A stretch of 64,000 nt of DNA, from NCBI RefSeq assembly GCF_018332715.1, contig NZ_BOQP01000021.1:1-64000 (forward strand), in the 5' to 3' direction. The notes below the pieces were generated by a model. It worked only from the letters and a program-made list of their open reading frames with translations, was not told the origin of the DNA and searched no databases. This stretch comes from Winogradskya consettensis (GTDB taxonomy: Bacteria; Actinomycetota; Actinomycetes; Mycobacteriales; Micromonosporaceae). Shown piece after piece: positions 1 through 6,916 of the stretch (its first letter is position 1; every line of letters starts with the position of its first letter). The translations under genes were made by a program, and so were the position numbers.

Positions 1-45
1 CACAATTTAATTGTGCACAATTTAATTGTGCACAACTCAATCGCG
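1..45. promoter_or_regulatory. Three tandem OhrR/MarR-type operator boxes
   Basis: Two exact head-to-tail copies of CACAATTTAATTGTG (1-15, 16-30) are followed by a degenerate third copy, CACAACTCAATCGCG (31-45). Each exact copy is an inverted repeat, CACAATT-T-AATTGTG. This closely resembles the TACAATT-AATTGTA box bound by organic-peroxide sensors of the OhrR group (MarR family). The array lies 41 nt before the FAD oxidoreductase start. The cognate regulator is not in the window and may lie just upstream. Confidence 0.6.
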
Positions 46-73
46 CGCAGCCGGGCCACGACAGGTCACGGCC

Positions 74-79
74 TAAGCT
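74..79 (+). promoter_or_regulatory. Candidate -10 (leaderless) for the FAD oxidoreductase
   Basis: TAAGCT ends 7 nt before the ATG at 87, and no Shine-Dalgarno is visible. No clear -35 hexamer is present. Confidence 0.35.
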
Positions 80-86
80 CGGCGTC

Positions 87-980
87 ATGGACGTCGTCGT
101 GGTGGGTGCGGGGATCGCCGGATTGTCGTGTGCGCGAGAGCTGGCCGCGGCCGGGCGGACGGTCCGGGTGGCCGAGCGGGGGCGTGTGGTCGGTGGGCGG
201 CTGGCCAGCAAGCGTTACGACGGGCGGCATGCGGACATCGGCGCAGGATATTTCGTCGCCGACGACCCCGATTTCCACACTCTCGCCGAGCAGTGGCGGG
301 CCCGGGGTCTCGCGCGCCCCTGGACGGACACGTTCACCGTTTTCCCGGGTCAGTCGGATACGACCGGCCCGACGCGATGGGCGGCGCCGGGAGGCCTCCG
401 CAGCCTCGCCGAAGATCTGGCCCGCGATCTGGACATTTCGCTTGAGTCCGAAATCTCCGCGATCGACCCGGAGACGATCACCGTGCTCGCCATGCCCGGC
501 CCCCAGGCCCTGCGACTCGGCCCCCCGGCTGCCATCGCGGACGCCGCGAACGAGCAGCATTGGGAGCCCGTGATCGCGGCAGTCCTCGCGTACGGTCAAA
601 GAACGTGGCAGGAGCTGCACGCAGCGTTCGTGAACGACCACCCGGACCTGGCCACGATCTTCGACGACGGTGACCGGCGCGGTGACCGGGCGCCCGTCCT
701 GGTCGCGCACTCCACCCCGGCGCTGGCGCGGCGGCACCTGAACGACCCGGCAGCGGCCGGCCCGATCCTCTCGAAGGCGGTCGGCGAGCTCCTGGGCATC
801 ACCGAGCGGCCCGAGATCCACACGCACCGCTGGACCTACGCGCAGCCCGCACCGGGAACCGGGCCCTACGCCACCGACGGCCGGGTCTGGCTCGCCGGTG
901 ACGCGTTCGGCAGACCGCGCGTCCAGACCGCCTGGCTGTCCGGACGCGCGGTGGCACGCGCGATTCTGGAGAAGACCTAG
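87..980 (+). CDS. Renalase-like FAD-dependent oxidoreductase
   Basis: This 297-residue protein begins with a dinucleotide-binding motif (VVVGAGIAGLSCARELAAAG, residues 4-23) and a second FAD contact (RVVGGRLASKR, about 34-44). Near the C-terminus, DGRVWLAGDAFGRPRVQTAWLSGRAVA is the flavin-binding 'GD' region of amine-oxidase/renalase-type enzymes. The substrate cannot be told from sequence; oxidation of an amine or a reduced nicotinamide isomer is the family expectation. The start follows a likely leaderless promoter. The OhrR-like boxes upstream suggest peroxide-responsive control. The stop overlaps that of the convergent glgA by 2 nt. Confidence 0.8.
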   Translation: MDVVVVGAGIAGLSCARELAAAGRTVRVAERGRVVGGRLASKRYDGRHADIGAGYFVADDPDFHTLAEQWRARGLARPWTDTFTVFPGQSDTTGPTRWAAPGGLRSLAEDLARDLDISLESEISAIDPETITVLAMPGPQALRLGPPAAIADAANEQHWEPVIAAVLAYGQRTWQELHAAFVNDHPDLATIFDDGDRRGDRAPVLVAHSTPALARRHLNDPAAAGPILSKAVGELLGITERPEIHTHRWTYAQPAPGTGPYATDGRVWLAGDAFGRPRVQTAWLSGRAVARAILEKT

Positions 981-2200
981 AGCACGGAGCGGTAGACCTT
1001 CAGCGTGTCCTCGGCGATCGTCGACCAGGAGAACTTGTCGACGGCCCGCTGCCGCCCGGCGAGCCCCATCGACGCGGCCCGCGCGGGGTCGGCCAGCAGC
1101 GTCGTCATCGCGGCGGCCAGGTCGGCGACGAAGCGCTCCGGGTCGACCGGCGTGCCCGTGCCATCGGCGACCTGCTCGATCGGGACCAGCAGCCCCGTCT
1201 CACCGTCGGCCACGACCTCCGGGATGCCACCGGTCGCGGTCGCCACGACGGCCGTCTCGCACGCCATGGCCTCCAGGTTCACGATGCCCATCGGCTCGTA
1301 GATCGAGGGGCAGACGAAGACCGTCGCGTGCGTGAGGACCTGCACGACCTCGTGCTTGGGCAGCATCTCCTGGACCCAGATGACGCCGTTGGCGTCGCGG
1401 GCGTTGCGCAGCTGGATCGCCAGGCCCTCGACCTCGGCGGCGATCTCGGGCGTGTCGGGCGCGCCGGCCAGCAGCACGATCTGCGTCTCCGGGGGCAGGT
1501 CGTGGCAGGCCCGCATGAGGTACGGCAGGCCCTTCTGGCGGGTGATCCGGCCGACGAAGACGACGCTGGGGCGGTTCAGGTCGATGCCGAGCCGCTCGAT
1601 CACGTCGGTGCCGCGGTCGGGGGCGTACTGCGTGGTGTCGATCCCGTTGTAGACCACGTGGATGCGGTCGGCGTCCACGCTCGGGTAGGCCGTCAGCACG
1701 TCGCGCTTCATGCCCCCGGACACCGCGATGATCGCGTCGGCGTTCTCGATGGCGGTGCGCTCGCAGAACGACGAGAGCGCGTAGCCGCCGCCGAGCTGCT
1801 CGGCCTTCCACGGGCGCAGCGGTTCGAGGCTGTGCGTGGTGACCACGTGCGGCACGCCGTGCAGCAGCTTCGCGGTGTGACCGGCGAAGTTCGCGTACCA
1901 GGTGTGGCTGTGCACGAGATCGGTGCCGGCGGTGCCCGCCGCGATCTCAAGATCGACACCCATGGTCTGCAGTGCGGCGTTTGCCCCAGAAAGGCCCGAA
2001 GGCGTCTGGTACGCCGTGACGCCGGGCTCGTCGCGGGGCGCCCCGAAGCAGTGCACACGCACGTCGGCGAGCGGGCGAAGATCGCGCGCGAGGTACTCCA
2101 GGTGCACGCCAGCGCCCCCGTACACCTCCGGGGGGTATTCACGGCTGATGAGGTCGACGCGGAGAGTGTCGCCGGTAAATTTCGAGTGCGAGTCGGTCAC
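977..2200 (-). CDS. glgA: GT4 glycogen synthase / maltose-1-phosphate synthase (GlgA/GlgM)
   Basis: This 407-residue GT4-family glycosyltransferase carries REYPPEVYGGAGVHLEYLARDL at its N-terminus, FVGRITRQKGLPYL in the middle and the nucleotide-sugar signature SIYEPMGIVNLEAMACETAVVATATGGIPEVV near the C-terminus. It transfers glucose from ADP-glucose. The mycobacterial member of this clade (GlgM, formerly GlgA) makes alpha-maltose-1-phosphate, and the same divergent arrangement with glgC is found there, so that role is likely. The open frame runs far upstream antisense to glgC. The GTG at 2200 is preferred because it lies 7 nt after a -10-like TAAGCT and gives near-family length (387 plus about 17-20 residues). 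Confidence 0.88.
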   Translation of the reverse strand: MTDSHSKFTGDTLRVDLISREYPPEVYGGAGVHLEYLARDLRPLADVRVHCFGAPRDEPGVTAYQTPSGLSGANAALQTMGVDLEIAAGTAGTDLVHSHTWYANFAGHTAKLLHGVPHVVTTHSLEPLRPWKAEQLGGGYALSSFCERTAIENADAIIAVSGGMKRDVLTAYPSVDADRIHVVYNGIDTTQYAPDRGTDVIERLGIDLNRPSVVFVGRITRQKGLPYLMRACHDLPPETQIVLLAGAPDTPEIAAEVEGLAIQLRNARDANGVIWVQEMLPKHEVVQVLTHATVFVCPSIYEPMGIVNLEAMACETAVVATATGGIPEVVADGETGLLVPIEQVADGTGTPVDPERFVADLAAAMTTLLADPARAASMGLAGRQRAVDKFSWSTIAEDTLKVYRSVL

Positions 2201-2207
2201 GTGACGC

Positions 2208-2213
2208 AGCTTA
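2208..2213 (-). promoter_or_regulatory. Candidate -10 (leaderless) for glgA
   Basis: TAAGCT on the minus strand ends 7 nt before the GTG at 2200. With the glgC hexamer at 2248 it makes a compact divergent promoter pair in 60 bp. Confidence 0.4.
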
Positions 2214-2247
2214 GGCCTTTCGACTGGCGTGGACGCCAAAGGAAAGT

Positions 2248-2253
2248 TAGGTT
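2248..2253 (+). promoter_or_regulatory. Candidate -10 (leaderless) for glgC
   Basis: TAGGTT ends 7 nt before the glgC ATG at 2261. The only purine-rich stretch (AAAGGAAAG, 2238-2246) is 14 nt from the ATG, rather far for a ribosome binding site. Confidence 0.4.
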
Positions 2254-2260
2254 CTCGTTC

Positions 2261-3493
2261 ATGGCTGTCAAGGTGCTTGCGATCGTTCTGGCTGGTGGCG
2301 AAGGTAAGCGCCTGATGCCCCTCACCGCGGACCGGGCCAAGCCCGGCGTCCCGTTCGGCGGCATCTACCGCATGATCGACTTCGTCCTCTCGAATCTCGC
2401 CAACGGCGGGTATCTCAAGATCGTCGTGCTGACCCAGTACAAGTCGCACTCGCTCGACCGTCACATCACCAAGACGTGGCGGATGTCGACGCTGCTGGGC
2501 AACTACGTCACGCCGGTCCCGGCCCAGCAGCGGCTCGGCCCGCGCTGGTTCGCAGGCTCCGCGGACGCGATCTACCAGAGCCTCAACCTGATCAACGACG
2601 AGAGCCCGGACTACGTCATCGTCTTCGGCGCCGACCACATCTACCGCATGGACCCGAAGCAGATGGTCAACGACCACATCGCCTCGGGCGCCTCGGTCAC
2701 CGTGGCCGGCATCCGCCAGCCCAAATCCATGTCCGACCAGTTCGGCGTCATCGACGTCGGCCCCGACGGCAAGCGCATCAGCGCCTTCCGCGAGAAGCCC
2801 GTCGACGTCGAGGGCCTCCCCGACTCCCCCGACGAGATCTACGCGTCGATGGGCAACTACGTCTTCACCACCCGCGCCCTGTGCGAGGCCGTCTCCCAGG
2901 ACGCGCAGAATCCGGACAGCAAGCACGACATGGGCGGCAACATCATCCCCATGCTCGTCGAGCGGGGCGAGGCCAACGTCTACGACTTCCGCGACAACGA
3001 CGTCCCCGGCAGCACGGAACGCGACCGCGGCTACTGGCGCGACGTGGGCACCCTGGACTCCTTCTACGACGCCCACATGGACCTGATCGCCACGCTCCCG
3101 GTCTTCAACCTCTACAACATGGAATGGCCGATCTTCACCAACTACGGCTCCTGGCCGCCGGCGAAGTTCGTCCACGGCTACGACGACCGCCAGGGCCGGG
3201 CCATCGAATCCATGATCTCCCCCGGCGTCGTCGTCTCCGGATCGCTGGTCGAACGCTGCGTGATGTCCCCCAACGTCCGGGTCAACTCCTGGTCCCACGT
3301 GGAGAATTCCGTGCTCATGGAGGGCGTGCAGGTCGGCCGGCGCGCCGTCATCCGCAACGCCATCATCGACAAGAACGTCGTCATCCCCGAAGGCGCCCAG
3401 ATCGGCGTCGACCTCGACCGCGACCGCAAGCGCTACACCGTCTCCGACAGTGGCATCGTCGTCATCGGCAAGGGCCAGACAGTAGAGCTCTGA
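2261..3493 (+). CDS. glgC: Glucose-1-phosphate adenylyltransferase (ADP-glucose pyrophosphorylase)
   Basis: This 410-residue protein makes ADP-glucose from glucose-1-phosphate and ATP for glycogen/maltose-1-phosphate synthesis. The nucleotidyltransferase signature LAGGEGKRLMPLTADRAKP sits at residues 10-28. GGIYRMIDFVLSNLANGG, the FGADHIYRMD region and a C-terminal left-handed beta-helix (VVSGSLVERCVMSPNVRVN, SVLMEGVQVGRRAVIRNAIIDKNVVIPEGAQIG) follow in the usual order and length. It is divergent from glgA with 60 bp between, so ADP-glucose producer and user are likely co-regulated. The glgX 3' end lies at the far end of the window. Confidence 0.97.
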   Translation: MAVKVLAIVLAGGEGKRLMPLTADRAKPGVPFGGIYRMIDFVLSNLANGGYLKIVVLTQYKSHSLDRHITKTWRMSTLLGNYVTPVPAQQRLGPRWFAGSADAIYQSLNLINDESPDYVIVFGADHIYRMDPKQMVNDHIASGASVTVAGIRQPKSMSDQFGVIDVGPDGKRISAFREKPVDVEGLPDSPDEIYASMGNYVFTTRALCEAVSQDAQNPDSKHDMGGNIIPMLVERGEANVYDFRDNDVPGSTERDRGYWRDVGTLDSFYDAHMDLIATLPVFNLYNMEWPIFTNYGSWPPAKFVHGYDDRQGRAIESMISPGVVVSGSLVERCVMSPNVRVNSWSHVENSVLMEGVQVGRRAVIRNAIIDKNVVIPEGAQIGVDLDRDRKRYTVSDSGIVVIGKGQTVEL

Positions 3494-3498
3494 CCGGC

Positions 3499-3682
3499 AC
3501 GGCCCGCAGCTCCCGGCCCTCTGCCAGCACGGCCTGCAGCTCCGGCCCCCGGCCGACGGGAGCTGCGGACAGGCCTGGCCGACGGGAGCTGCGGGCAAAC
3601 CTGGCCGGCGGGAGTTGCGGACAGGACCTAGTCGGCGGGAGCTGTCGACTAGGGCTGGCGGGCGGGAGTTGCGGACAGGACC
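3499..3682. repeat. Degenerate 26-bp tandem repeats with opposing copies
   Basis: Five units of about 26 bp (3551-3576, 3577-3602, 3603-3628, 3629-3654, 3655-3682) share the core GGC(C/G)G(A/G)CGGGAG(C/T)TGCGG. Two units of the opposite orientation, with core GCACGGCC(C/T)GCAGCTCC, lie at 3499-3545. The last copies run into the 3' end of the TetR gene, whose C-terminus (ADQVLSATPARQP) they encode, so the array looks like serial duplication of that gene end. Confidence 0.75.
3504..3568. terminator. Candidate bidirectional terminator hairpin
   Basis: CCGCAGCTCCCG (3504-3515) and CGGGAGCTGCGG (3557-3568) form a perfect 12-bp inverted repeat separated by 41 nt, between the convergent glgC and TetR genes. 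There is no T-tract and the loop is long, so the terminator role is tentative. Confidence 0.3.
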
Positions 3683-4254
3683 TGGTCGGCGAGGGTTTCG
3701 GCGACGGCCCGTAGCTCGGCGACGTCGATGCCGGTGCGGCCCATGAAGACGATGCCCTGCTGCGCGGCCACGATGGCGCGAGCAGCATGCAGCGGGTCGG
3801 CATCGGCTGAGAAATCGCCCTCGCGCTGCGCCCTCGCCACCGCCTCGGCGAGAATGCCGGCCCGCTCCTCGAACGCGCCGCGGGACGCCGCCAGCACGTC
3901 GGCGTCGGCGGCGGCCATTTCGCTGGCGCTGTTCGCCAGGAAGCACCCCCGGAGAGCGCCGGCGCCGGTGGGATCCGCGGCGGGGGCGGTCAGATAACGG
4001 CGGAGCCCGTCGACCGCCCGCGGAGCGTCTGCCAGCACGGCCCGCAGCGCCCCGTGCGTGGCTTCGACGTAGTCGCCGAGCACCCGCAGATACAGCCGGC
4101 GCTTATCACCGAACGCGGCGTAGAGGCTGCCCTTGCCGAGCCCGGTGACGCGGAGCAGATCCTCCAGGGACGTGGCCGCGTAACCGGCCGTCCAGAACTG
4201 GTCGCGGACCGCGGCCAGCACGGTCTTCTCGTCGAACTGCCGTGGTCGTGCCAT
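3649..4254 (-). CDS. TetR-family transcriptional repressor
   Basis: This 201-residue regulator has a classic N-terminal helix-turn-helix: ARPRQFDEKTVLAAVRDQFWTAGYAATSLEDLLRVTGLGKGSLYAAFGDKRRLY (about 2-55). An all-helical ligand domain follows. The start lies 6 nt after a TAAAGT hexamer on the same strand. An operator-like sequence (4277-4288) sits just upstream, and two relatives flank the neighbouring SDR gene, so autoregulation and control of the SDR are likely. The ligand is unknown. The extreme C-terminus is encoded by copies of the tandem repeat that continues beyond its stop. Confidence 0.9.
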   Translation of the reverse strand: MARPRQFDEKTVLAAVRDQFWTAGYAATSLEDLLRVTGLGKGSLYAAFGDKRRLYLRVLGDYVEATHGALRAVLADAPRAVDGLRRYLTAPAADPTGAGALRGCFLANSASEMAAADADVLAASRGAFEERAGILAEAVARAQREGDFSADADPLHAARAIVAAQQGIVFMGRTGIDVAELRAVAETLADQVLSATPARQP

Positions 4255-4260
4255 GGGAGC

Positions 4261-4266
4261 ACTTTA
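4261..4266 (-). promoter_or_regulatory. Candidate -10 (leaderless) for the TetR gene
   Basis: TAAAGT on the minus strand ends 6 nt before the ATG at 4254. The operator at 4277-4288 lies immediately upstream of it, where a repressor would block RNA polymerase. Confidence 0.45.
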
Positions 4267-4276
4267 CCCAGTTCTT

Positions 4277-4288
4277 GACTGCGCGGTC
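4277..4288. promoter_or_regulatory. TetR-type operator copy 1
   Basis: GACTGCGCGGTC in the context TTCTTGACTGCGCGGTCCA matches the perfect palindrome GACCGTACGGTC at 5128-5139 apart from three positions, including identical flanking bases (TTCTTGAC...CGGTCCA). Confidence 0.6.
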
Positions 4289-4312
4289 CACGACGACCCG
4301 TGGCGGCCGGCG

Positions 4313-5077
4313 TCAGGCCGCGGCGAACGTCTGGACCTCACCGCCGTCGGCGAACAGTTCGCTCCCCGTCATGTAGCTCGACTGATCCGATGCCAGGAAC
4401 AGAACGGCGGCGGCGATCTCGGCGGGCTGGGCGACCCGCCCGAGCGGCACGGTGCCGGCCATCGCGTCCAACAGGGGCTGCACGTGACCGGGCTCCTGGG
4501 CGATGCCCCGCAGTCCGGGCGTGTCGGTCGGGCCGGGAACGATGACGTTCACGCGGATCCGTCGGGGCGCCAGCTCCGTCGCCCAGGTCCGGGCGAACTG
4601 GCGGATGGCCGCCTTGGACGCGGAGTAGTCGCCGAACCCGGCGTTGCCGCGGCTGGCGCTGCTGGAGCCGGTGATCACGATGCTGCCACCGTCGGCCAGC
4701 AGCGGGAGCGCCTTCTGCACCGTGAAGACCGTGCCGCGTACGTTGATGGCGAAGGTCCGGTCGAAATTCTCCGGGGTGAGCGCGTCGATGGTCGCGAGCG
4801 CGCTGCCTCCGCCTGCGTTGGCGAACACGATGTCCAGGCCGGTGCCGCCGTCGCGGATGCGGGCGAACAGCCGGTCGAGGTCGTCCAGGCGGGAGACGTC
4901 ACTGCGGACCGCTGTCGCCTTGTCGCCGAGCAGGGCTGCTGCGGCGTCGAGCTCGGCCTGGCGGCGGCCGGTGATCCAGACGCGGGCCCCCTCCGCGACG
5001 AAGCGCTGCGCGGTGGCCAGTCCGATGCCCGTGCTGCCCCCGGTGACCAGGGCTGTCCTGCCGTCCAGCTGACCCAC
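4313..5077 (-). CDS. SDR-family oxidoreductase
   Basis: This 254-residue short-chain dehydrogenase/reductase has the cofactor motif TGGSTGIG (12-19), NAGG near residue 90, the catalytic Ser in ITGSSSASRG and the YxxxK pair in DYSASKAAIRQFA, with the PG motif in VNVIVPGPTDTPGLRG. It uses NAD(P)H on an unknown alcohol or carbonyl substrate. GAGGGAG lies 6 nt before the GTG start. It sits upstream of the TetR gene on the same strand, 58 nt apart, with matching operators on both sides, so it is the likely main target of that repressor. Confidence 0.9.
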   Translation of the reverse strand: MGQLDGRTALVTGGSTGIGLATAQRFVAEGARVWITGRRQAELDAAAALLGDKATAVRSDVSRLDDLDRLFARIRDGGTGLDIVFANAGGGSALATIDALTPENFDRTFAINVRGTVFTVQKALPLLADGGSIVITGSSSASRGNAGFGDYSASKAAIRQFARTWATELAPRRIRVNVIVPGPTDTPGLRGIAQEPGHVQPLLDAMAGTVPLGRVAQPAEIAAAVLFLASDQSSYMTGSELFADGGEVQTFAAA

Positions 5078-5098
5078 GAATTCTCCCTCGGAAGTTGT

Positions 5099-5112
5099 TT
5101 ACCGTGCGGTCC
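5099..5112. promoter_or_regulatory. TetR-type operator copy 2
   Basis: TTACCGTGCGGTCC in the context GTTTACCGTGCGGTCCA differs from the palindromic copy at 5128-5139 at only a few positions. It lies 22 nt upstream of the SDR start. Confidence 0.55.
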
Positions 5113-5127
5113 ACAATAACCATGCTG

Positions 5128-5139
5128 GACCGTACGGTC
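5128..5139. promoter_or_regulatory. TetR-type operator copy 3 (perfect palindrome)
   Basis: GACCGTACGGTC is a perfect 12-bp palindrome with minus-strand context TTCTTGACCGTACGGTCCA. It lies in the SDR promoter region and overlaps the last codons of the upstream MFS gene. Confidence 0.65.
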
Positions 5140-6241
5140 AAGAACTGAGCATGACCGCGAGGGCGACGGTGACCAGGGCGGCGCCCACGTAGAGGGGCGA
5201 CGTGTAGCCCAGGCCCGCGCTGATCGTGAGGCCACCGAGCCAGGCGCCGAGGGCGTTGCCGACGTTCGAGGCGGAGACGTTGGCGCTGGCGGCGAGGGGT
5301 GTGCCGCCGGCGGCGTCGGTGACGCGGGTGATCATGCCGGGGACGGTGGCGAAGCCGAACAGGCCGGTCAGGAAGATCAGTGACACGGCCGCGACCCGGC
5401 TCCCGGCCAGGAGCCCGAACGCCACAAGGGTGGCGGCCAGCGCTGCCAGGGCCACGATCAGCGTACGGTCCCGGTTGCGGTCGGCAGCCCGCCCACCGAG
5501 CAGGTTGCCGGTCACCAGGCCGGCGCCGAAGACGACGAGCAGCCAGGCGACGTCGGCGGCGGAGAAGCCCGTGACCTCGGTGAACGTGTAGGCGATGTAG
5601 CTGAAGGCCCCGAACATCCCGCCGTACCCGAGGGCTGCGGCAGTGAGGGTGAGCCACACCTGCCGGGACCGGAAGGCCCCCGCCACCCGGCCAGTACGCG
5701 AGACCTCACCGGCGGACGCGGGCACCCACACCGCGAGGGCGGCCACGGCCAGCACCCCGATCGCGGCGATCCCCCAGAACGTGGCCCGCCACCCCCACCG
5801 CTCGCCGACCAGCGCACCGAACGGCACCCCGAGGACGTTGGCGACGGTCAGCCCGGAGAACATCACCGCGACAGCCCGCGAGGCCTGCGACGGTGGCACC
5901 AGCCTGCGCGCGACCAGTGACCCGATGCCGAAGAACGAACCGTGGCACAGCGCGGCGACGACCCGGCCGAGCAGCGCCACGGCGAACGTCGGCGCCACCG
6001 CGGTCAGCAGGTTCCCGGCGACGAACAGCGTCACCAGCCCGATCAGCACGGCCTTGCGGTTGATCCGCCCGGTCACCGCCGTCAGCACGATCGCACCGAC
6101 GGCGACGACCAGCGCGTACCCGGAAATGAGCCACCCGGCCGTAGCCTCCGTGACCCGCAGATCCTCACTCACCTGCGGCAGCAGCCCCGCGATCACGAAC
6201 TCGGTCAGCCCGATCCCGAAACTCCCGGCCGCCAGCGCCAC
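5138..6241 (-). CDS. MFS transporter (DHA1/AraJ-like)
   Basis: This is a major facilitator of about 367 residues with 12 predicted membrane segments, starting VALAAGSFGIGLTEFVIAGLLPQVSEDL. The pattern GSFGIGLTEFVIAGLLP and the TGRINRKAVLIG loop are typical of the DHA1 sugar/drug efflux group. The GTG at 6241 is favoured because GTGAGGGG lies just upstream. The alternative GTG at 6253 falls inside a 20-bp palindrome and has no ribosome site. It is followed by the SDR on the same strand. The substrate is unknown. Confidence 0.85.
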   Translation of the reverse strand: MALAAGSFGIGLTEFVIAGLLPQVSEDLRVTEATAGWLISGYALVVAVGAIVLTAVTGRINRKAVLIGLVTLFVAGNLLTAVAPTFAVALLGRVVAALCHGSFFGIGSLVARRLVPPSQASRAVAVMFSGLTVANVLGVPFGALVGERWGWRATFWGIAAIGVLAVAALAVWVPASAGEVSRTGRVAGAFRSRQVWLTLTAAALGYGGMFGAFSYIAYTFTEVTGFSAADVAWLLVVFGAGLVTGNLLGGRAADRNRDRTLIVALAALAATLVAFGLLAGSRVAAVSLIFLTGLFGFATVPGMITRVTDAAGGTPLAASANVSASNVGNALGAWLGGLTISAGLGYTSPLYVGAALVTVALAVMLSS

Positions 6242-6252
6242 CAGTCCCCTCA

Positions 6253-6272
6253 CCCCGTTAACGTTAACGGGG
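6253..6272. promoter_or_regulatory. Perfect 20-bp palindrome between divergent genes
   Basis: CCCCGTTAAC followed by GTTAACGGGG is a perfect 20-bp inverted repeat. It lies between the MFS start (6241, minus) and the divergent gene at 6296, covering the region where both promoters should be. It is a good candidate operator for an unidentified dimeric repressor. Confidence 0.65.
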
Positions 6273-6283
6273 ACCGTGAGTGG

Positions 6284-6289
6284 TAAGAA
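6284..6289 (+). promoter_or_regulatory. Candidate -10 (leaderless) for the SUKH-like gene
   Basis: TAAGAA ends 6 nt before the GTG at 6296 and no Shine-Dalgarno is present. The palindrome at 6253-6272 falls over the expected spacer and -35 region. Confidence 0.35.
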
Positions 6290-6295
6290 TCCGCA

Positions 6296-6916
6296 GTGCA
6301 CCCCGCGATCACCTGGCTCGACCTGATCCGCACCGACCGCGCCGCCGCCCTGCGTACCTTCATCGCCGCCTGGCACGCGGGCACCCCGGCCGGCCCGGTC
6401 CCCTACGTCCCGCCGCCGGACGCGCCCGGGCCGCTCCGCGCGCTCTACGAGGCCGCCGAGGGCCGCAAGAGCGTCCTCGGCGTGCAGAACTTCCTACGGC
6501 CGCCCTCCGAACTCACCACGGACAACGGCTGGGTGACGTTTGCCGACGAGAACCAGGGCGCGTTCGTCTTGGAGTATCAGGCCGGCGACCCCGACCCGTC
6601 GGTACGCGGCGAGATCGAGACGCTCAGTGGCGTGCTGCTGCAGTTCGTGCTGTTCGAGGCGTCGTTCACGTCCCCGGTGACCGCCTCCGGATTCCTGTCG
6701 GACGACGAACTCGCCCGCCTGGCCGCCCCGCTGCGCCGCGTACCCCTCGGCCCGGCGAGCTGGATCGGCGGCCCCGCACGCCTCTACGCGGGCGCCGGTC
6801 TGATCGTCGCCGCCGACCGCACCGGCGACCCGGACGGTCAGTTCGTCACCCTGGGCGCCAACCATCGCTCAGCACTGCGGCCCGTGCGCGACCTCGACCT
6901 TCCGTGGTACGACTAA
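6296..6916 (+). CDS. SMI1/KNR4 (SUKH)-like protein
   Basis: This is a 206-residue soluble protein. The central stretch FLRPPSELTTDNGWVTFADENQGAFVLEY (about 67-95) resembles the SMI1/KNR4 (SUKH) pattern in which an aromatic/Asn-Gln-Gly segment (ENQG) precedes a beta strand. SUKH proteins often act as immunity proteins for toxins or as peptide-binding scaffolds, but no toxin gene is adjacent. The start is inferred from the -10-like hexamer 6 nt upstream. Family assignment is by pattern only. Confidence 0.55.
   Translation: MHPAITWLDLIRTDRAAALRTFIAAWHAGTPAGPVPYVPPPDAPGPLRALYEAAEGRKSVLGVQNFLRPPSELTTDNGWVTFADENQGAFVLEYQAGDPDPSVRGEIETLSGVLLQFVLFEASFTSPVTASGFLSDDELARLAAPLRRVPLGPASWIGGPARLYAGAGLIVAADRTGDPDGQFVTLGANHRSALRPVRDLDLPWYD

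Noticed and set aside
3499..3682. 26-bp repeats as a CRISPR array or phage attachment site
   Set aside because: There are no spacers between units, no cas genes or integrase, and the units derive from the TetR coding end.
2201..3946. Long minus-strand open frame continuing upstream of glgA across glgC
   Set aside because: It is antisense to the well-conserved glgC, has Asp/Val/Gly-rich shadow composition, and the conserved GlgA N-terminus begins at about 2200.
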